Assembly: GCF_954871325.1 (NCBI RefSeq)
Contig: NC_088775.1
Location: 12,315,561 to 12,379,560 of the forward strand
Reading direction: 5' to 3'
DNA from: Gordionus sp. m RMFG-2023
Lineage: Eukaryota > Nematomorpha > Gordioida > Chordodea > Parachordodidae
DNA: 64,000 nucleotides
In this document: positions 22,801-34,060 of the stretch, in pieces
Numbering within the stretch: the stretch's first letter is position 1
Layout: every line of letters starts with the position of its first letter
Notes under the pieces: model-generated
Told to the model about the DNA's origin: nothing
What the model saw: only the letters and a program-made list of their open reading frames with translations
Database searches by the model: none
Program-made: the position numbers and the translations under genes

Positions 22801-23696
22801 TTATCTTCGCATCGATGGTAGCTTTATTTGAAACAGGCGAGGTGTCCGTGGCAGAATCATTTGTATGGCATGGTTTCTACAATCTTTCGCTATGTGGTTT
22901 GCCTTACCGCAACGAAAGCATATCACTTTCTTTTGAATAGAGTTAGGTTTGATACTAGGTCTATAATTATTGTTAAGAATATAATTGTTACTAAAGTGTT
23001 TATTATTATTGAATCTATTGACGTTTGTATAATTATTATTTCTAAAATAATTATTTTTCGAACCCTGTGTTGGCTTATTTTTAATTATTTTATTAACTTC
23101 AGTCTGGGTTTCATTTTCCAACGAAGACAGCGCGATCGCTAAACGCACGGTCTCTTCAAAAGTAATATTGCCTTCGATATACTTTGACCGAAGTTCTTTG
23201 TCCAACTCAGGTAAGCCTACTCCTAGGATAAATATATCTCTTAAAAGTTCATCAAAAGGCGGTTTAAAATTACAAAGAGAACAGACAGTTTTAACCCTAA
23301 TTGAAAAGTCAATAATCGTCTTATTACATCTTTTTAGCGTAAAAAAAATTTTCCTATTTACGAAAATGCTCGAACTATCCTTGAACACCAAATTTAAGCT
23401 TTTTATTAAAGTATCATAATTTATCATCTCTAAATTTATTGGAAGTGAAAGTTCTTAATTTTGATAAGATTGTCTGTTCCGATATAGGCTAAAAGCAGGT
23501 CTTTTTTTGTATTTAAATCTATAATATTTCTTACTTTATAAATTAACTCCAAGTTAAATAAGTAGTCCTGAATATTTACTTTTTCTTTGACGAATTCTGG
23601 AATATGGAATTTAATAGGAACTACTTCCATTGAGTCTTTAACTTTAATAGGGACTACTTCCATTGAATCTTCAACTTTAATAGGAGCTACTTCCAT
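22801..23696 (-). CDS. gag: gypsy Gag-like region with CCHC zinc knuckle
   Basis: Two adjacent frames of the retroelement. The upstream part (23436-23696) has a three-fold repeat of the MEVVPIKVKDS type and a capsid-like helical stretch. The downstream part (22801-23427) contains FSIRVKTVCSLC-type capsid helices, an Asn/Tyr-rich linker and the nucleocapsid zinc knuckle CFRCGKANHIAKDC. It acts in particle assembly and RNA binding in this family. Treated here as a fossil part of the element. Confidence 0.75.
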
Positions 23697-23757
23697 TGAG
23701 TCTTTTACTTTAAATTTAATAAATCAAATAAATCTTCTCTAAAAATATCGTCGCCAA

Positions 23758-23917
23758 TGTAGAGTTTTATTAAATAAGTAAAATAGGTAAAGTAAGTAAA
23801 AGTATATTTAATACAAAATATCACGTATATATATATCATGAATTCAATCCTTCAGGTTATATAATTTACAAACGAAAAGTTAATATTATATTCAATTTAA
23901 ATTCAATTTATATTACA
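23758..23917 (-). repeat. 5' LTR of the gypsy element
   Basis: 160 bp, the partner of 19616-19777. On the minus strand it is followed directly by TTGGCGACGATA. Confidence 0.88.
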
Positions 23918-24045
23918 GCTAAATTAATATTTAGTGAGTTATTAATATTATATTTTTAATACAGAATTTGACTGTAAGCTTACATAGTGAAAATATAAAT
24001 TATATGTATTAATCTAATCTAATAATTAAAATAACTAGTAGAAAG

Positions 24046-24063
24046 CCCGTCAAAAATGACGGG
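24046..24063 (-). other. Helitron 3'-terminal hairpin
   Basis: The palindrome CCCGTCA-AAAA-TGACGGG, with CTAG seven bases further at 24035-24038. In Helitrons such a hairpin near the CTRR end marks the termination site of rolling-circle transposition. Confidence 0.82.
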
Positions 24064-24772
24064 GAATGAGATTTTTATTCATTTTTTTACGATAGATGTC
24101 ATGCCAGGTCCAAGCTCACAATATTAGGAAGCATCCAAAATCTTATAATTATAAAAAAGTTTATCAAGCCCAGCTCAACCCTTAATAATTTGTAAAAGAT
24201 ATTCCCAAGTCAGGTGCAAGCTAATATTAATTTTGAGGTTCCAAGCCCAGTCGTATCCAATATAATTTTGAAAATTTTTTCCCATCTCGGAGATAGTTAA
24301 ATTTTTAATTGATTTATCAAGGGGAAATATCTGATTTACCAATTAGTCTAAGATGTAAAAAAAACATGTAAATTCCGTATTAAGGGAAACTGGGAAGGCC
24401 TGGGCAAACCACTTATTAGAGAATCATGATAAATAAAATAAAAATAACCGACTCTTATACTTTTTGGTAATATGATTAATAAAAATTATATCTAAAAAAT
24501 AAATTATTGTTTATTATATAGGGTTATTGTTGCTTTTCAGTTAAATTTAATGTATGTCTTGCATTTCCGAAATTATTTGTCTATATTTTTATGTTAAGTA
24601 AAAAAAAAATACTATCTATTTAAATTACAAAAATGCCATTAAACACTAATGAAACTTATATGCAAATTATATATATATATTTTTTAAGAAAATATTTTAT
24701 TGACATATAAATTTAGGCTAATTTTTTTAAAAAATAATGATGAATAATTATTATGTTGTGTATTTGATAAAA

Positions 24773-24997
24773 TTAAGAGCAAATCCTTGTTGACATTTTT
24801 ATTTTTGATGGAAAAAGCGATAAAATAAATCTGGAAGGTCGTCTGGAGAGGAAATAATTAATATACAATTTCATATCATTTAGGGTTGTAGATGAAAGTA
24901 ATGAAGGATTACCAAAGCAGTGTACAAAACACATTACTTCCTGATAAAGATGAGGCATATGCCTATGCCTTGGGATACTGGTAAAAGAAGAACGCAA
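24773..24997 (-). pseudogene. Helitron Rep/helicase fragment, decayed
   Basis: The 74-codon minus-strand frame contains RHMPHLYQEVMCFVHCFGNP followed by SLL, which recalls the Helitron Rep-domain stretch usually written RYMxQxYQDAMAIxRxxGxPDLF. After this the similarity is lost. The strand agrees with the orientation fixed by the terminal hairpin. The HUH motif, the tyrosines and the helicase domain are not found, so the copy cannot move by itself. The identification rests on one motif. Confidence 0.5.
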
Positions 24998-26149
24998 AAT
25001 GATATTTCTGTAAATGTCAGCATTGGTAGCCCCCTCTAAAATAGAATCATGAACGACAATGTTAACATAACCATAAAAAGGTAGTAAGAATTGTTATAAA
25101 GACCACGACAGAACTACTGCATTCCATTAATAAAGTTGATGAAAAGGGCCGTACTGCACATTCAAGTTTGAACATTCCTCTAAATAATCATGAAAGTTTC
25201 TCAGAGAATTGGATAAGTAATATTTATAATAACTCCTAGTGAAGTGAATGATAGTACGGATTTGAATGCTTATATTTGTTAAATAGGCAGAGGTGGCATA
25301 GGGATTGTGGTATTGGTGATAGAAATATCATTTGGAGGCAACTGGGTGAAAATAAAATAAACATATAAATATAAAACATAAGATAAAAAAAGCAAAATAA
25401 ACTTCCAGAGGGGTTAATTTCAAGCGTAGTTCTTTATTATTTTGGCTAACAGTAACTCTAGAACAGGCAAGGCGTTTGTTTATTCGTCATTATTTTCTTA
25501 GCTTATCTTTAATAGATTCATCATGTTTTATAGCAATGTGAGGGATTAAGGTTGGGTTAGCCTAGATAAATAAAGAAATCAGGCTAAAATATAAATAAAC
25601 ATTATTATTGAAATAAAACGAACATTAAAATACTGTAAACCAGTAGATGGGTCAATATTAGATGCATATATCTCGTAGTTGGAAGGATATCATCAAAAAA
25701 AATTTGGGGGGGACTTGTCAAGCCTATTAAGATATTCTAAAGTTTTATTTTGCATTTGTTCATTATTAATGACTGATATATCAATATTTGAACAATTATA
25801 AAGAGGAAATAAGATGAGGATAATTTTCTAAAGTAAAAAATAATAATTCTCAACTTATTTTATAAGGTAGGAATAAAATGAAATACCATTCGAAGAGATC
25901 AATTGGCAAACTTAAAAAAAATAGTATCCTTGTGAATTAGTATAGAATAATTTAAATAATATATAAAAACCGTAATATGTATTTTTTTTGGAATAAATAT
26001 AAAATCATAAAAATAGAAAATAGAAAACCCCGTTTAGTATTTTTTATTGAAAGAATAAAAAGGAGTATTGTTAAAAAAGGTAGGAACCTTAAGAATAAAT
26101 ATATAATTTTAATTGAATAAAAATAAATATTGTAATATATAATGATTTT

Positions 26150-26800
26150 TTAGAAAAGATATAAAATCATATATAAAAATAATGTATTATGTATATTTTT
26201 TTGAGCATTATACAAAATAATCAGCAGGAATAATAAAGCAATGGTGGATCCGACAAAATGGTAAGCTTTAAAAAAAAGAGGATCCTTAAAAATTGTTATA
26301 TTAATTTAGTTAAATTTTTTAAATGTACTTTGTATAATTTTCAGTTAGACAAAATATTCATCAGAGATAAAAGGGCATATTGTGCGGCCCGAGAAAATGG
26401 ATAGCCTTAAAAATACGTAGGATGCTTAAAATAATATAAATTTATTTAAATTATAAAAAAATATTCTATTTTTTGTAATAGATATAAAATCATATATAAA
26501 ATTATTTATAATAAAAATAATGTATTATGTATATTTTTTTGTGCGTTATACAAAATAATCAGCAGGGATAATAGAGCAATGGTGGATCCGACAAAATGAT
26601 AAGCTTTTAAAGAAGTAGGATCCTTAAAAATTGTTATATTAATTTAGTTAAGATTTAAAAATGTACTTTGTATAATTTTCAGTTAGACAAAATATTCATC
26701 AGAGATAAATGGGCATATTGTGCGGCCTGACAAAAGGATGCTTAAATAATATAAAATTGTTTAAATTATAAAATAATATCATACTAAGTAATGTTCACTC
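26150..26800. repeat. tandem duplication with period about 340 bp inside the Helitron
   Basis: The stretch around AATAATGTATTATGTATATT, then AATGGTGGATCCGACAAAAT, TTCAGTTAGACAAAATATTC and GCATATTGTGCGGCC appears twice, the second copy about 340 bases after the first with small differences. Confidence 0.75.
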
Positions 26801-26886
26801 TTATTCGTATAAACCGGGATTAATCGGATATAACCTCACGATATACCACATTGGTTGCAGTTCTTGTTTTATCATTGGTTATAATC

Positions 26887-28000
26887 TTTAGGGGAAATCT
26901 CTGATTTACCAATTAGTCTACAGGTAAAAGATATTTATTTATAAAAATATTAACATAAGACTAGCATTTAACTAAAAAAAATCCAAATATAGGTTCAAGC
27001 CTATAATATTTCGAAAAAATTTCCAAGCATTCAAGATCTTAATAATTTAAAAAGATTTTACCAAGCCCACCTCAATCCCTAATAATTTTGAAAACCAAGC
27101 CAATTTGAGAAATATTTTTTAAGCCCAGTCCAACCCATAATAATTTTGAAACCAAGCCCAGAAATATTAAATTTATAATTAATGAAGGGGAAATCTCTGA
27201 TTTAGGTAAAATATATTTCTTTATAAAAATATTAACATAATACTAACATTTAACATTAAAAAATCCCAATATAGGTTCAAGCCTACAATATTTGGGAAAA
27301 ATTCCCACCAAGATCTTAAAAATTTAAAAAGATTTTCTCAAGCACATTTCAATCCCTAATAATTTTTGAAAACCAAATATTAACTTTGAGAAATATTTTT
27401 TAAGCCCAGTCCAACCCATAATAATTTTGAAAAAATTTTCCCAATCCTAGAGATATTAAATTTATAATTAATGAATGAGAAATCTCTGATTTACCATTTA
27501 ATCTATAAGTTAACTCAGTTAAATTGAATTTCTATATAAAATATTAATAATTTGTAATATTTAGTAAATAATGTATTACTTTGACAATAGGTTTTAATAT
27601 GGCCTCCTACAGTTGCATTAATTTTGAAAAAAATTTCCCAAGCCTAGAGATATTAAATTTATACTTAATGAATGAGAAATCTCTGATTTACCAATTAATC
27701 TATGAGTTAACTCCTATTTGAATTTCTATATAAAATATTAATAATTTGTAATATTTAGTAAATAATGTATTACTTTGACAATTGGTTTTAATATGGCCTC
27801 CTACAGTTGCATTAATTTTGAAAAAAATTTCCCAAGCCTAGAGATATTAAATTTATAATTAATGAATGAGAAATCTCTGGTATACCAATTAATATACGAG
27901 TTAACTCCTAATTGAATTTCTATATAAAATATTAATAATTTGTAATATTTAGTATATAATGTATTACTTGACAATTGGTTTTAATATAGCCTCTTACAGT
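26887..28000. repeat. compound tandem repeats in the 5' half of the Helitron
   Basis: Two units of about 300 bp (from 26887 and from 27186) share GGGGAAATCTCTGATTTA and the AAGCCCAGTCCAACCC stretch. They are followed by about three units of roughly 190 bp, each with GAGATATTAAATTTATA, AATCTCTGATTTACCA, TAAATAATGTATTACTT and CTCCTACAGTTGCATT. A worn unit of the first type also lies near 24100-24400. Repeated minisatellite blocks near one end are common in Helitrons. Confidence 0.72.
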
Positions 28001-28080
28001 TGCATAGAAAACTTAAGTTATAGGATCATCTGTTTGTATAAAATAAATAAATAAAATCAACAAATAAAATAAATAAAAAT

Positions 28081-28150
28081 ACGTACCGATGACATGACGT
28101 ATCGATGACATGACGTAATGACATGACGTCACGATGACGTAGTGAGGACA
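28081..28150. promoter_or_regulatory. cluster of CRE-like TGACGT sites near the Helitron 5' end
   Basis: In about 70 bases the stretch has a perfect palindromic TGACGTCA at 28124-28131 and several TGACGTA/TGACATG relatives in a GATGACATGACGTA repeat. TGACGTCA is the CREB/ATF consensus. The inverted, worn version of the patch at about 2900-2965 shows that it travels with the element. Function is inferred from sequence only; it could simply be a simple-sequence repeat. Confidence 0.4.
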
Positions 28151-28872
28151 TCGGAAAATTATAATATGGATATTCATTTAATAAAAATTTAAATAGTCTT
28201 ATTAATTTCTAAATAATAAAATTAAACCTATATATTACTTAATGGAATTATAAAAGAAATCATTCAGTGAGCAATCAAAAAAATTTATTTTTTAGTTCAA
28301 GGGGATATTAAAGAGCCATTAAAAATTTTTTTTTATTTTTTTTGGTTCAGGGGTCTCGAGCCCCTGCGCCCCCCTAGCGACGCCACTGCAATAATTAAAC
28401 TCCAATTAAACAGTTTTCGACACTTAATTTAACAATTCTCAACAATTAAACTCATATATTTTTTATTTCATTAATTATTTCAATATACATATATTATTTT
28501 TATAATCCGTTAAAATTCAATAATATTTCAAAGTTTACAATAAAAAAGAAAAGTAAAAACAAATTTTAATGGAAATCCGATAATGAATATTTACAAAAAA
28601 AATAAGTCAAGAAATAATTTTATTTCCTATTTATTATAATGCTTTGTTTAAATTCTAAATTGTTGGCATTTAAATATATTTACAAAAAAATAAAATTAAC
28701 AACAACTAGGACAGGAGGATAAAATTGTTGCATAATGACATAGCAAAATATGTAAATTTTAAAGTAACATGTTGATTTGTATAATTAGGGAATATTAATG
28801 TACTTAGATTAGTTTACAATTTTAAACAATTAAATTTTTATTTAATATTAATGTCTTCACTTTTTATTTAAG

Positions 28873-29062
28873 GATCTCACTTAAAGAAGACGATATATTT
28901 CAAATGATATTCGGTGGAAACAACAAGAAAAAAAATAAAAATATTGGCAAATCCAGCAAATACTCTTCTACGAGGATTTTGCATTGCGATAAAGTTTTTA
29001 GAACAAAGAAAAACATGTTTGAATCCAAAAAATGTGGATCCAATTTTATTTCTGTATTATAA
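28873..29062 (+). CDS. terminal exon of an unrecognised basic protein
   Basis: After a TTTATTTAAG acceptor the frame stays open for 62 codons to TAA at 29060-29062. It starts ISLKEDDIFQMIFGGNNKKK and continues with a Lys/Ser-rich tail (KNIGKSSKYSSTRIL). The entry phase needs two bases from an upstream exon, which is not visible; the 13-kb nested transposon block immediately upstream may sit in that intron. Composition (hydrophilic, balanced) differs from chance frames in this AT-rich DNA. The product is unknown. Confidence 0.45.
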
Positions 29063-30927
29063 ATATAAATTATACCAATAAATAATTTCATATTTATATA
29101 TTATTTATATTATTTGATGAAATTTTACATTTTTCGAATGATCTCCACAAACAATTTTTTTTAAAAATTTATATAAATTTTTTTATTCATCTATTAGCGT
29201 TTCAACAAAGTTTTTAAATATCCATTAACGCGGTAATAAAATTTAACATAAAATAGAATGTTAGTATATCTAGAATATAAAAAAATAAAAATGGGTTATA
29301 AAAAAATAACAAAAAAAATTCAAAAATGATATAAAACAAAAAATTTATATATTAACAACTACTAGAGAAATGATTAATTTTATTATCTACAAAACCATAC
29401 AAAATGTTAAGATGTTAAAATTATCTATTTTTTTTTTGTAAGCTCAAATATTAATTTATAAAAATATTAGTCAATTAAATATTTTTTTTTACATTTGAAA
29501 TTAATGCTATATTGAATAATCGATTAGAATTCATTCCTTTTACAAGAAGTTATAATTTGTTTTAAAGATAAAAACCTCGCTCTGCATTTGTGGTTGTTAT
29601 TGAACAAAGTATTATTTAAATTGATGTTAGTCAAATTTATAGGCCTATTATTTAATAAAATTTTAACAGTTCACCTTAATTAATTATTGTTTTTTAAAAA
29701 TGAGTCGAGATTTCTTTAATTTTTTTTCTTTTTTATTTATTAAAAATAGGCATTTTTCATTTTCTACCTCTACGCTTATTCTTTTAATGTTTTTTTATTT
29801 ACACATTCTTATAGGTTTATTCTCTTTAGTTGTTCACAAAAGAAACAATTTATATTTAGTTCCCCATTGTTTATTTTTCTAAATTTAATATATGAATTCA
29901 AGCAATAATATTTATCATATTGGCATATTTTATTTATATTTTTTAAAGACGCATTTTTCAAATATATTTTTATTTTTACGTAGAAAATAATGTTTATTTT
30001 TTTAATATAGCAAAAATAGTAATAATTTTTAATGAAGAATGCAAATTATATTAATTTTATTTAAGAATTTAAGTATCCCTTGTTTTGAATGACACCTTAT
30101 CATTGGAGCAAGTATATAAGTTTTTTTCCCACCCTATTATATTATATATAAAAAATAAAATGAAATTTAATTTATTATTATTTCATTTTCAAGAATAAAC
30201 ATTAATATTATAAGTCACATTGATCAAGTCTTGAGTTTATACTTTAAGTTATGGACTCAAACTTATAACTCGATTTTACGACTCGTTTATAACTTGATTT
30301 CGCAACTCGAGTATCGAACTTGTAGTTTCGATTATAGGTACAAGCTTGTAACCAATAAATTTGAGATGAGGGAGAACAATTCATTTATCACTAATATATT
30401 ATTTTATTATTTATTTATTTATTTTTATTTTTTTTTTTGGGGGGGGGGTATCGTAATATCCTTGTTTCTAAGAGACTGGTCGACTAATAGGAATATTACA
30501 AACTCATAATCAGAGTCTGAATACTTGATTATTTAATAACACTATTTATAATTTAGAAACACTCTCGTCAATGACTAGATTTCTCGCTACAATATGTAAT
30601 TTTAAGTTGTATATATCAAATGACAATAATAAGAACACATTATGACTAATAATAAATGAGTTAATAAAATGAATATAAAGATCACTATTATTTAGGAAGA
30701 TAAATTACAGTTATTTCTTATATTGGAAAAATATTAACACGTGATAATTACATTTTAACGTGTCTTAACTTAACGTTCGACCTTTTAGTATTAGACGCCA
30801 ATATTATCGTAAATAATGAAAATTTGATATATTATACAAGTAATAAAATAAATATAAGATCGAATATTTTTATTAGTGATATTACCTATATTTATTATTA
30901 ATTATCTTGTAAATAAATATAACTTAA
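29063..30927. other. intergenic, AT-rich
   Basis: No supported gene. A 60-codon frame at 29700-29882 is Phe/Leu-rich and lacks gene-like composition. A G run and T run lie near 30430-30450. The part next to 30928 should hold the promoter of the following gene. Confidence 0.4.
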
Positions 30928-30941
30928 GTTGCCCTAGCAAC
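30928..30941 (+). promoter_or_regulatory. X-box (RFX-type) motif
   Basis: GTTGCCCTAGCAAC is a near-perfect imperfect palindrome of the X-box form GTTGCC-NN-RGCAAC, 36 bases upstream of the ATG at 30977. RFX/DAF-19 factors bind such sites close to the start of many ciliary genes in animals. That this one is bound, or that the gene is ciliary, is inference. Confidence 0.5.
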
Positions 30942-30976
30942 TTGCATGATATTCGCTATGAAATAAGCCACATCAT

Positions 30977-33308
30977 ATGGATGATAACAATAAATCTAAA
31001 GCAAATGGTCCATATAATGAGCATTTAAAAAAAAATTCATTAAAGTCAAAAATATTTATTAATAGTTCCTTACCTCATTCATCTTTTATTCAGCAAAATG
31101 TTATATTGAATTCTTCAGGGGATTCATTATCATCTAGTCAAATATCTTCCCACTATTTTAATAACATAAGTGATAGCAGTAATTGTAGTTCATATTCTAA
31201 TGATGATTCACCTTCAATGATAAATGGCAGTATATCTAAAAATATTGATTTGGTAGTAAGTAATACCACAACTGAAACATTTGCTCATGTTCTGGATATT
31301 TGTTCGACATCAGACTATTGTGATAAACATTATGCTCAAAAAAATGATATTTTATATTCAAAAAATTATCAAAGTTTACCTCATTATCTAAATGAAAGTA
31401 ATTCAATTTTAGCAACAAATAATATTAACAATATTCCTAACCAGAAAAATAATGGATATAAAAGTACAAATTATACAGGATCACATTGGTTTAATCATAG
31501 CTTAAAATCAAGATATTCACCAATAATGGAAGATTCTAAAACATCTATGTTTTCAAAGTTGGCTAATAAGCCATCAATTGTTACATCCTCTGTAAATTCT
31601 AAACTAAATATCTCTACATACTTGCAGAATTCATCGTCAATCATTGTTTCAACTATGATTATAACATGTGCTTCAAATACACCTTCATCAACACATATTC
31701 CTCTATTATATTCTTGTCCAGATTTTGCAAAGATATCATCCAAATATTGTACATTGAGCCCTGCTATATGTTCACAACCAAAAGATTATTCACTTTCAAA
31801 GAATCACATAATTTCTTCCTTAATACCCAGTCCACAACACAAACCACTTAAAAATGAAAACATTAACAGTTCACACTCTTGTATTGTTATGATTGATGAT
31901 GAGGAATGTGCATCAAATTTGGATGATACCAAAAGTCTAGTCAATAAAGATATATATTCATCACTCAATGCTGATAAGTAATATATATTATTTATATAAA
32001 TATTTATTCTTTTTTTGATGACAATATATATATACATACCAGACTTGCATAAAATTTTTTGGCTCAAGCCTGCCTGCACATAATTGGGTGGTAATTTTTC
32101 TTAGATCTAAGCCTGACATATTTTAGTTCATGGTACAAATTTTTAAAAATTGGGGAAAAATATCAAACTTAAAATATTTTAATATCTATTAAAATTATGG
32201 CTTAAATTTAAATATTTTTTAGTAATGACTTTGATAATTTGATGTTTTATTCTATTTAAAGAAAAAAAATGGGAACGATATAACATTATGGGTTGGATCG
32301 AGCCTATGAGGATGTCACCACTGGGCTGGCAGGCTAGCTTTGTGGGACTAATCTGTTATACTATAATATAAAGCTATGCCAATCCAAAAATTTATAATAT
32401 TACAAAACCTATCCAATACCAATCCGATATTATATTGATTTTTATTCACCACCCATCTTTGAACCAATATATTTCTATTAAAAAAAACAAACTAACTTTT
32501 GTGAATGATTAAGTGTATTTTATTTTTTATTATCCAAGAATTAATTACTCATTTTATAATGGGCAATATTTATGGCTGAATCTCGATTTACCAGATCTTT
32601 AAAAATGGCAAAATGTATATTTTTTAGCCATAAATTATATTACCTAACCTCAAAATTTTGCCAATAGATGTCTAAACCTTCTTGCCATTTGAGGGCAAAA
32701 TCTCCAAGCTTGGGTAATATACTTTTATCTAAACTCTTGAGTTAGCCATTTATAGAAATCAGATAAGTCAAGTTGTTTAGCTGATTGTGAATCCTTATAT
32801 TTTTTTAAATTCTTTTTTTTGCAGATAATATAATAAAAAATAGTATCATATTTTTAGCTACTTATCTTTTAAAATCATTCGTATTTTTAGAAACATTTAA
32901 ATCAAATTTGATTCCTTTTATTAATTTATTATCTGAATGAAATTATGAATCAAATAAAAAAAAAATTAAAATATTGACCTCATTTGATATTTTTTAAAAT
33001 ATTATAAATATGAATCTTATATATAATATCAGTAGGACTCTTAACCAATGAAATACTAAAGAGCCTGATGGTTGTGTTCTGATTCAACTTTTTTTTGATG
33101 CTTTTAATCTATCTAAACAACTTTTGAATTAAGACATCTTGTTTTGGTTTGTTTTAAGTGTTTAATGGCATTGTTATATTTCATATTTTTTTCCTTGTTT
33201 TGTTTTCTCTCTCTTACTTTTTTTAGGCTATTTAGTCAAAGTAGCCTGCTGTTTGGTAATAAGTGCAACCAGGACACAGCCAATATCTTATTTAAATCAA
33301 TATATTAA
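30977..33308 (+). CDS. two-exon gene for a Ser/Asn-rich protein of about 360 residues
   Basis: Exon 1 (30977-31977) is open from ATG for 333 codons (MDDNNKSKANGPYNEHLKKN at the start). It is rich in Ser, Asn, Lys and Ile, with no transmembrane segment or recognised domain, so it is probably disordered. Read straight on, it ends in TAA at 31979, but the bases there form a donor (AA|GTAATA). Exon 2 (33227-33308) follows a long pyrimidine tract and TTTTTAG, and enters in exactly the matching phase. It adds K-LFSQSSLLFGNKCNQDTAN and ends at TAA 33306-33308. The intron is 1.25 kb and holds a decayed family C MITE. An X-box precedes the ATG. The family is not recognised. Confidence 0.62.
32563..32789. 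mobile_element. decayed palindromic MITE (family C) in an intron
   Basis: It follows the family C layout: GCCATAAATTATATTACC, AGATGTCTAAACCTTC, CTTGAGTTAGCCATTTA. It is more diverged than other copies and has no clear target duplication. Confidence 0.5.
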
Positions 33309-34057
33309 AAATATTTATCTGATATTTTAATAAATTTTTTTTAAAAAAAATAGCTTAAATAGGTTTATATTATGATAATTCAGAGTAAATTAACTAGATA
33401 TTTTAAGAGTTGCTTTAAATTTTTTTTATATTGATAAAAATATGACATATTTATTTATTATACCTCAAATAATATAAAAGTATAATAAAAGTTTGAAATC
33501 AGGACTAAAAAATGGGTTTGGTTCTGAATATTTAAAAAAAATGGTTCCCAGTTTTTAAATAAATATTAAAGATGCACAAGATCATTTTTTTTACCAGTAT
33601 CAGTTCTGACACCTGATTTTAAAATGTTACAATACCCTGACAGGTCCAATACCAGATGTTACAGAAAATATTTATTGGCTTTTAAATATTTATAATCAGC
33701 TCTATACCTATGTGGATGCATGATGGGCTAGGACATCCCAAAAATTTTAGCTCCCCCTCTCCAAACATGGCCTCCAAATTTGTTTCTAATGGCCTATGAA
33801 AGGAAAATTAACCTAAATAATATTGTTCCCAAATAAACTGTTGACCCCCACCCCCTCTAAACAACCACTAAATAGCTACGCGGGTTTGCTCAAAGTATTA
33901 ATATAATTCAATAAAGTATATTCAAATTTATTAGTATATCTTCAACAATAGTATAAATATAATTGATCAACGGTATTCAATTTTTAAATAATCTATGAAT
34001 TTCTTGTGTTGTTAACTACTTTGTTTATTAATTTCACATATTTTAAACAAATGAATG
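33309..34057. other. AT-rich spacer with decayed repeat patches
   Basis: Two worn GC-richer patches near 33590-33660 and 33710-33890 (ACATCCC..., ...CCCCCACCCCCTC) look like eroded element ends. No gene is supported. Confidence 0.35.
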
Positions 34058-34060
34058 TTA

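Larger units (their letters stand above)
19616..23917 (-). mobile_element. Ty3/gypsy LTR retrotransposon, nearly whole and young
   Basis: 4.3 kb, minus strand, with LTRs at 19616-19777 and 23758-23917 and the exact 4-bp duplication GCTA at 19612-19615 and 23918-23921. The LTRs differ at only a handful of positions, so the insertion is recent. On the minus strand TTGGCGACGATA follows the 5' LTR (primer-binding site) and AGTGGGGAGAAC precedes the 3' LTR (polypurine tract). The order is gag, protease, reverse transcriptase, RNase H, integrase, as in Ty3/gypsy. The coding region changes frame about two or three times between gag and pol; some of that may be the recoding normal for the family. No envelope gene is seen. 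Confidence 0.9.
24035..28170 (-). mobile_element. Helitron, about 4.1 kb, decayed
   Basis: The 3' end, read on the minus strand, is the 18-base hairpin CCCGTCATTTTTGACGGG (24046-24063), a short spacer, then CTAG (24035-24038) followed by T: the Helitron 3' hallmark. The 5' end on the minus strand starts TCCATATTATAATTTTCC at about 28170. Comparison with the empty family A copy near 6160 shows insertion between A and T without duplication, as Helitrons do. Inside are a Rep-like relic (24773-24997) and several tandem repeat blocks. The same hairpin and CTAG end recur at 63776-63804, and a 5'-end fragment at 2886. Confidence 0.8.
15348..28388 (+). mobile_element. 2-kb hAT-like element (family A, copy 2) inflated to 13 kb by three nested insertions
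   Basis: The outer ends are CAGGCGCGTCGCTAGCC at 15348 and the complement of CAGTGGCGTCGCTAGG at 28388. The exact 8-bp duplication CAATAATT flanks them at 15340-15347 and 28389-28396. The element's own sequence is 15348-17025, 19584-19611, 23922-24034 and 28171-28388, which in order matches the uninterrupted copy at 4315-6362. Subtracting the inserts leaves about 2.04 kb, against 2048 bp for that copy. Inserts in order are an LTR element (17031-19583), a Ty3/gypsy element (19616-23917) and a Helitron (24035-28170). Confidence 0.85.

Noticed and set aside
29700-29882. 60-codon open frame starting MSRDFFNFF
   Set aside because: Almost wholly Phe/Leu/Ile/Tyr as expected for T-rich DNA; no splice context or homology.
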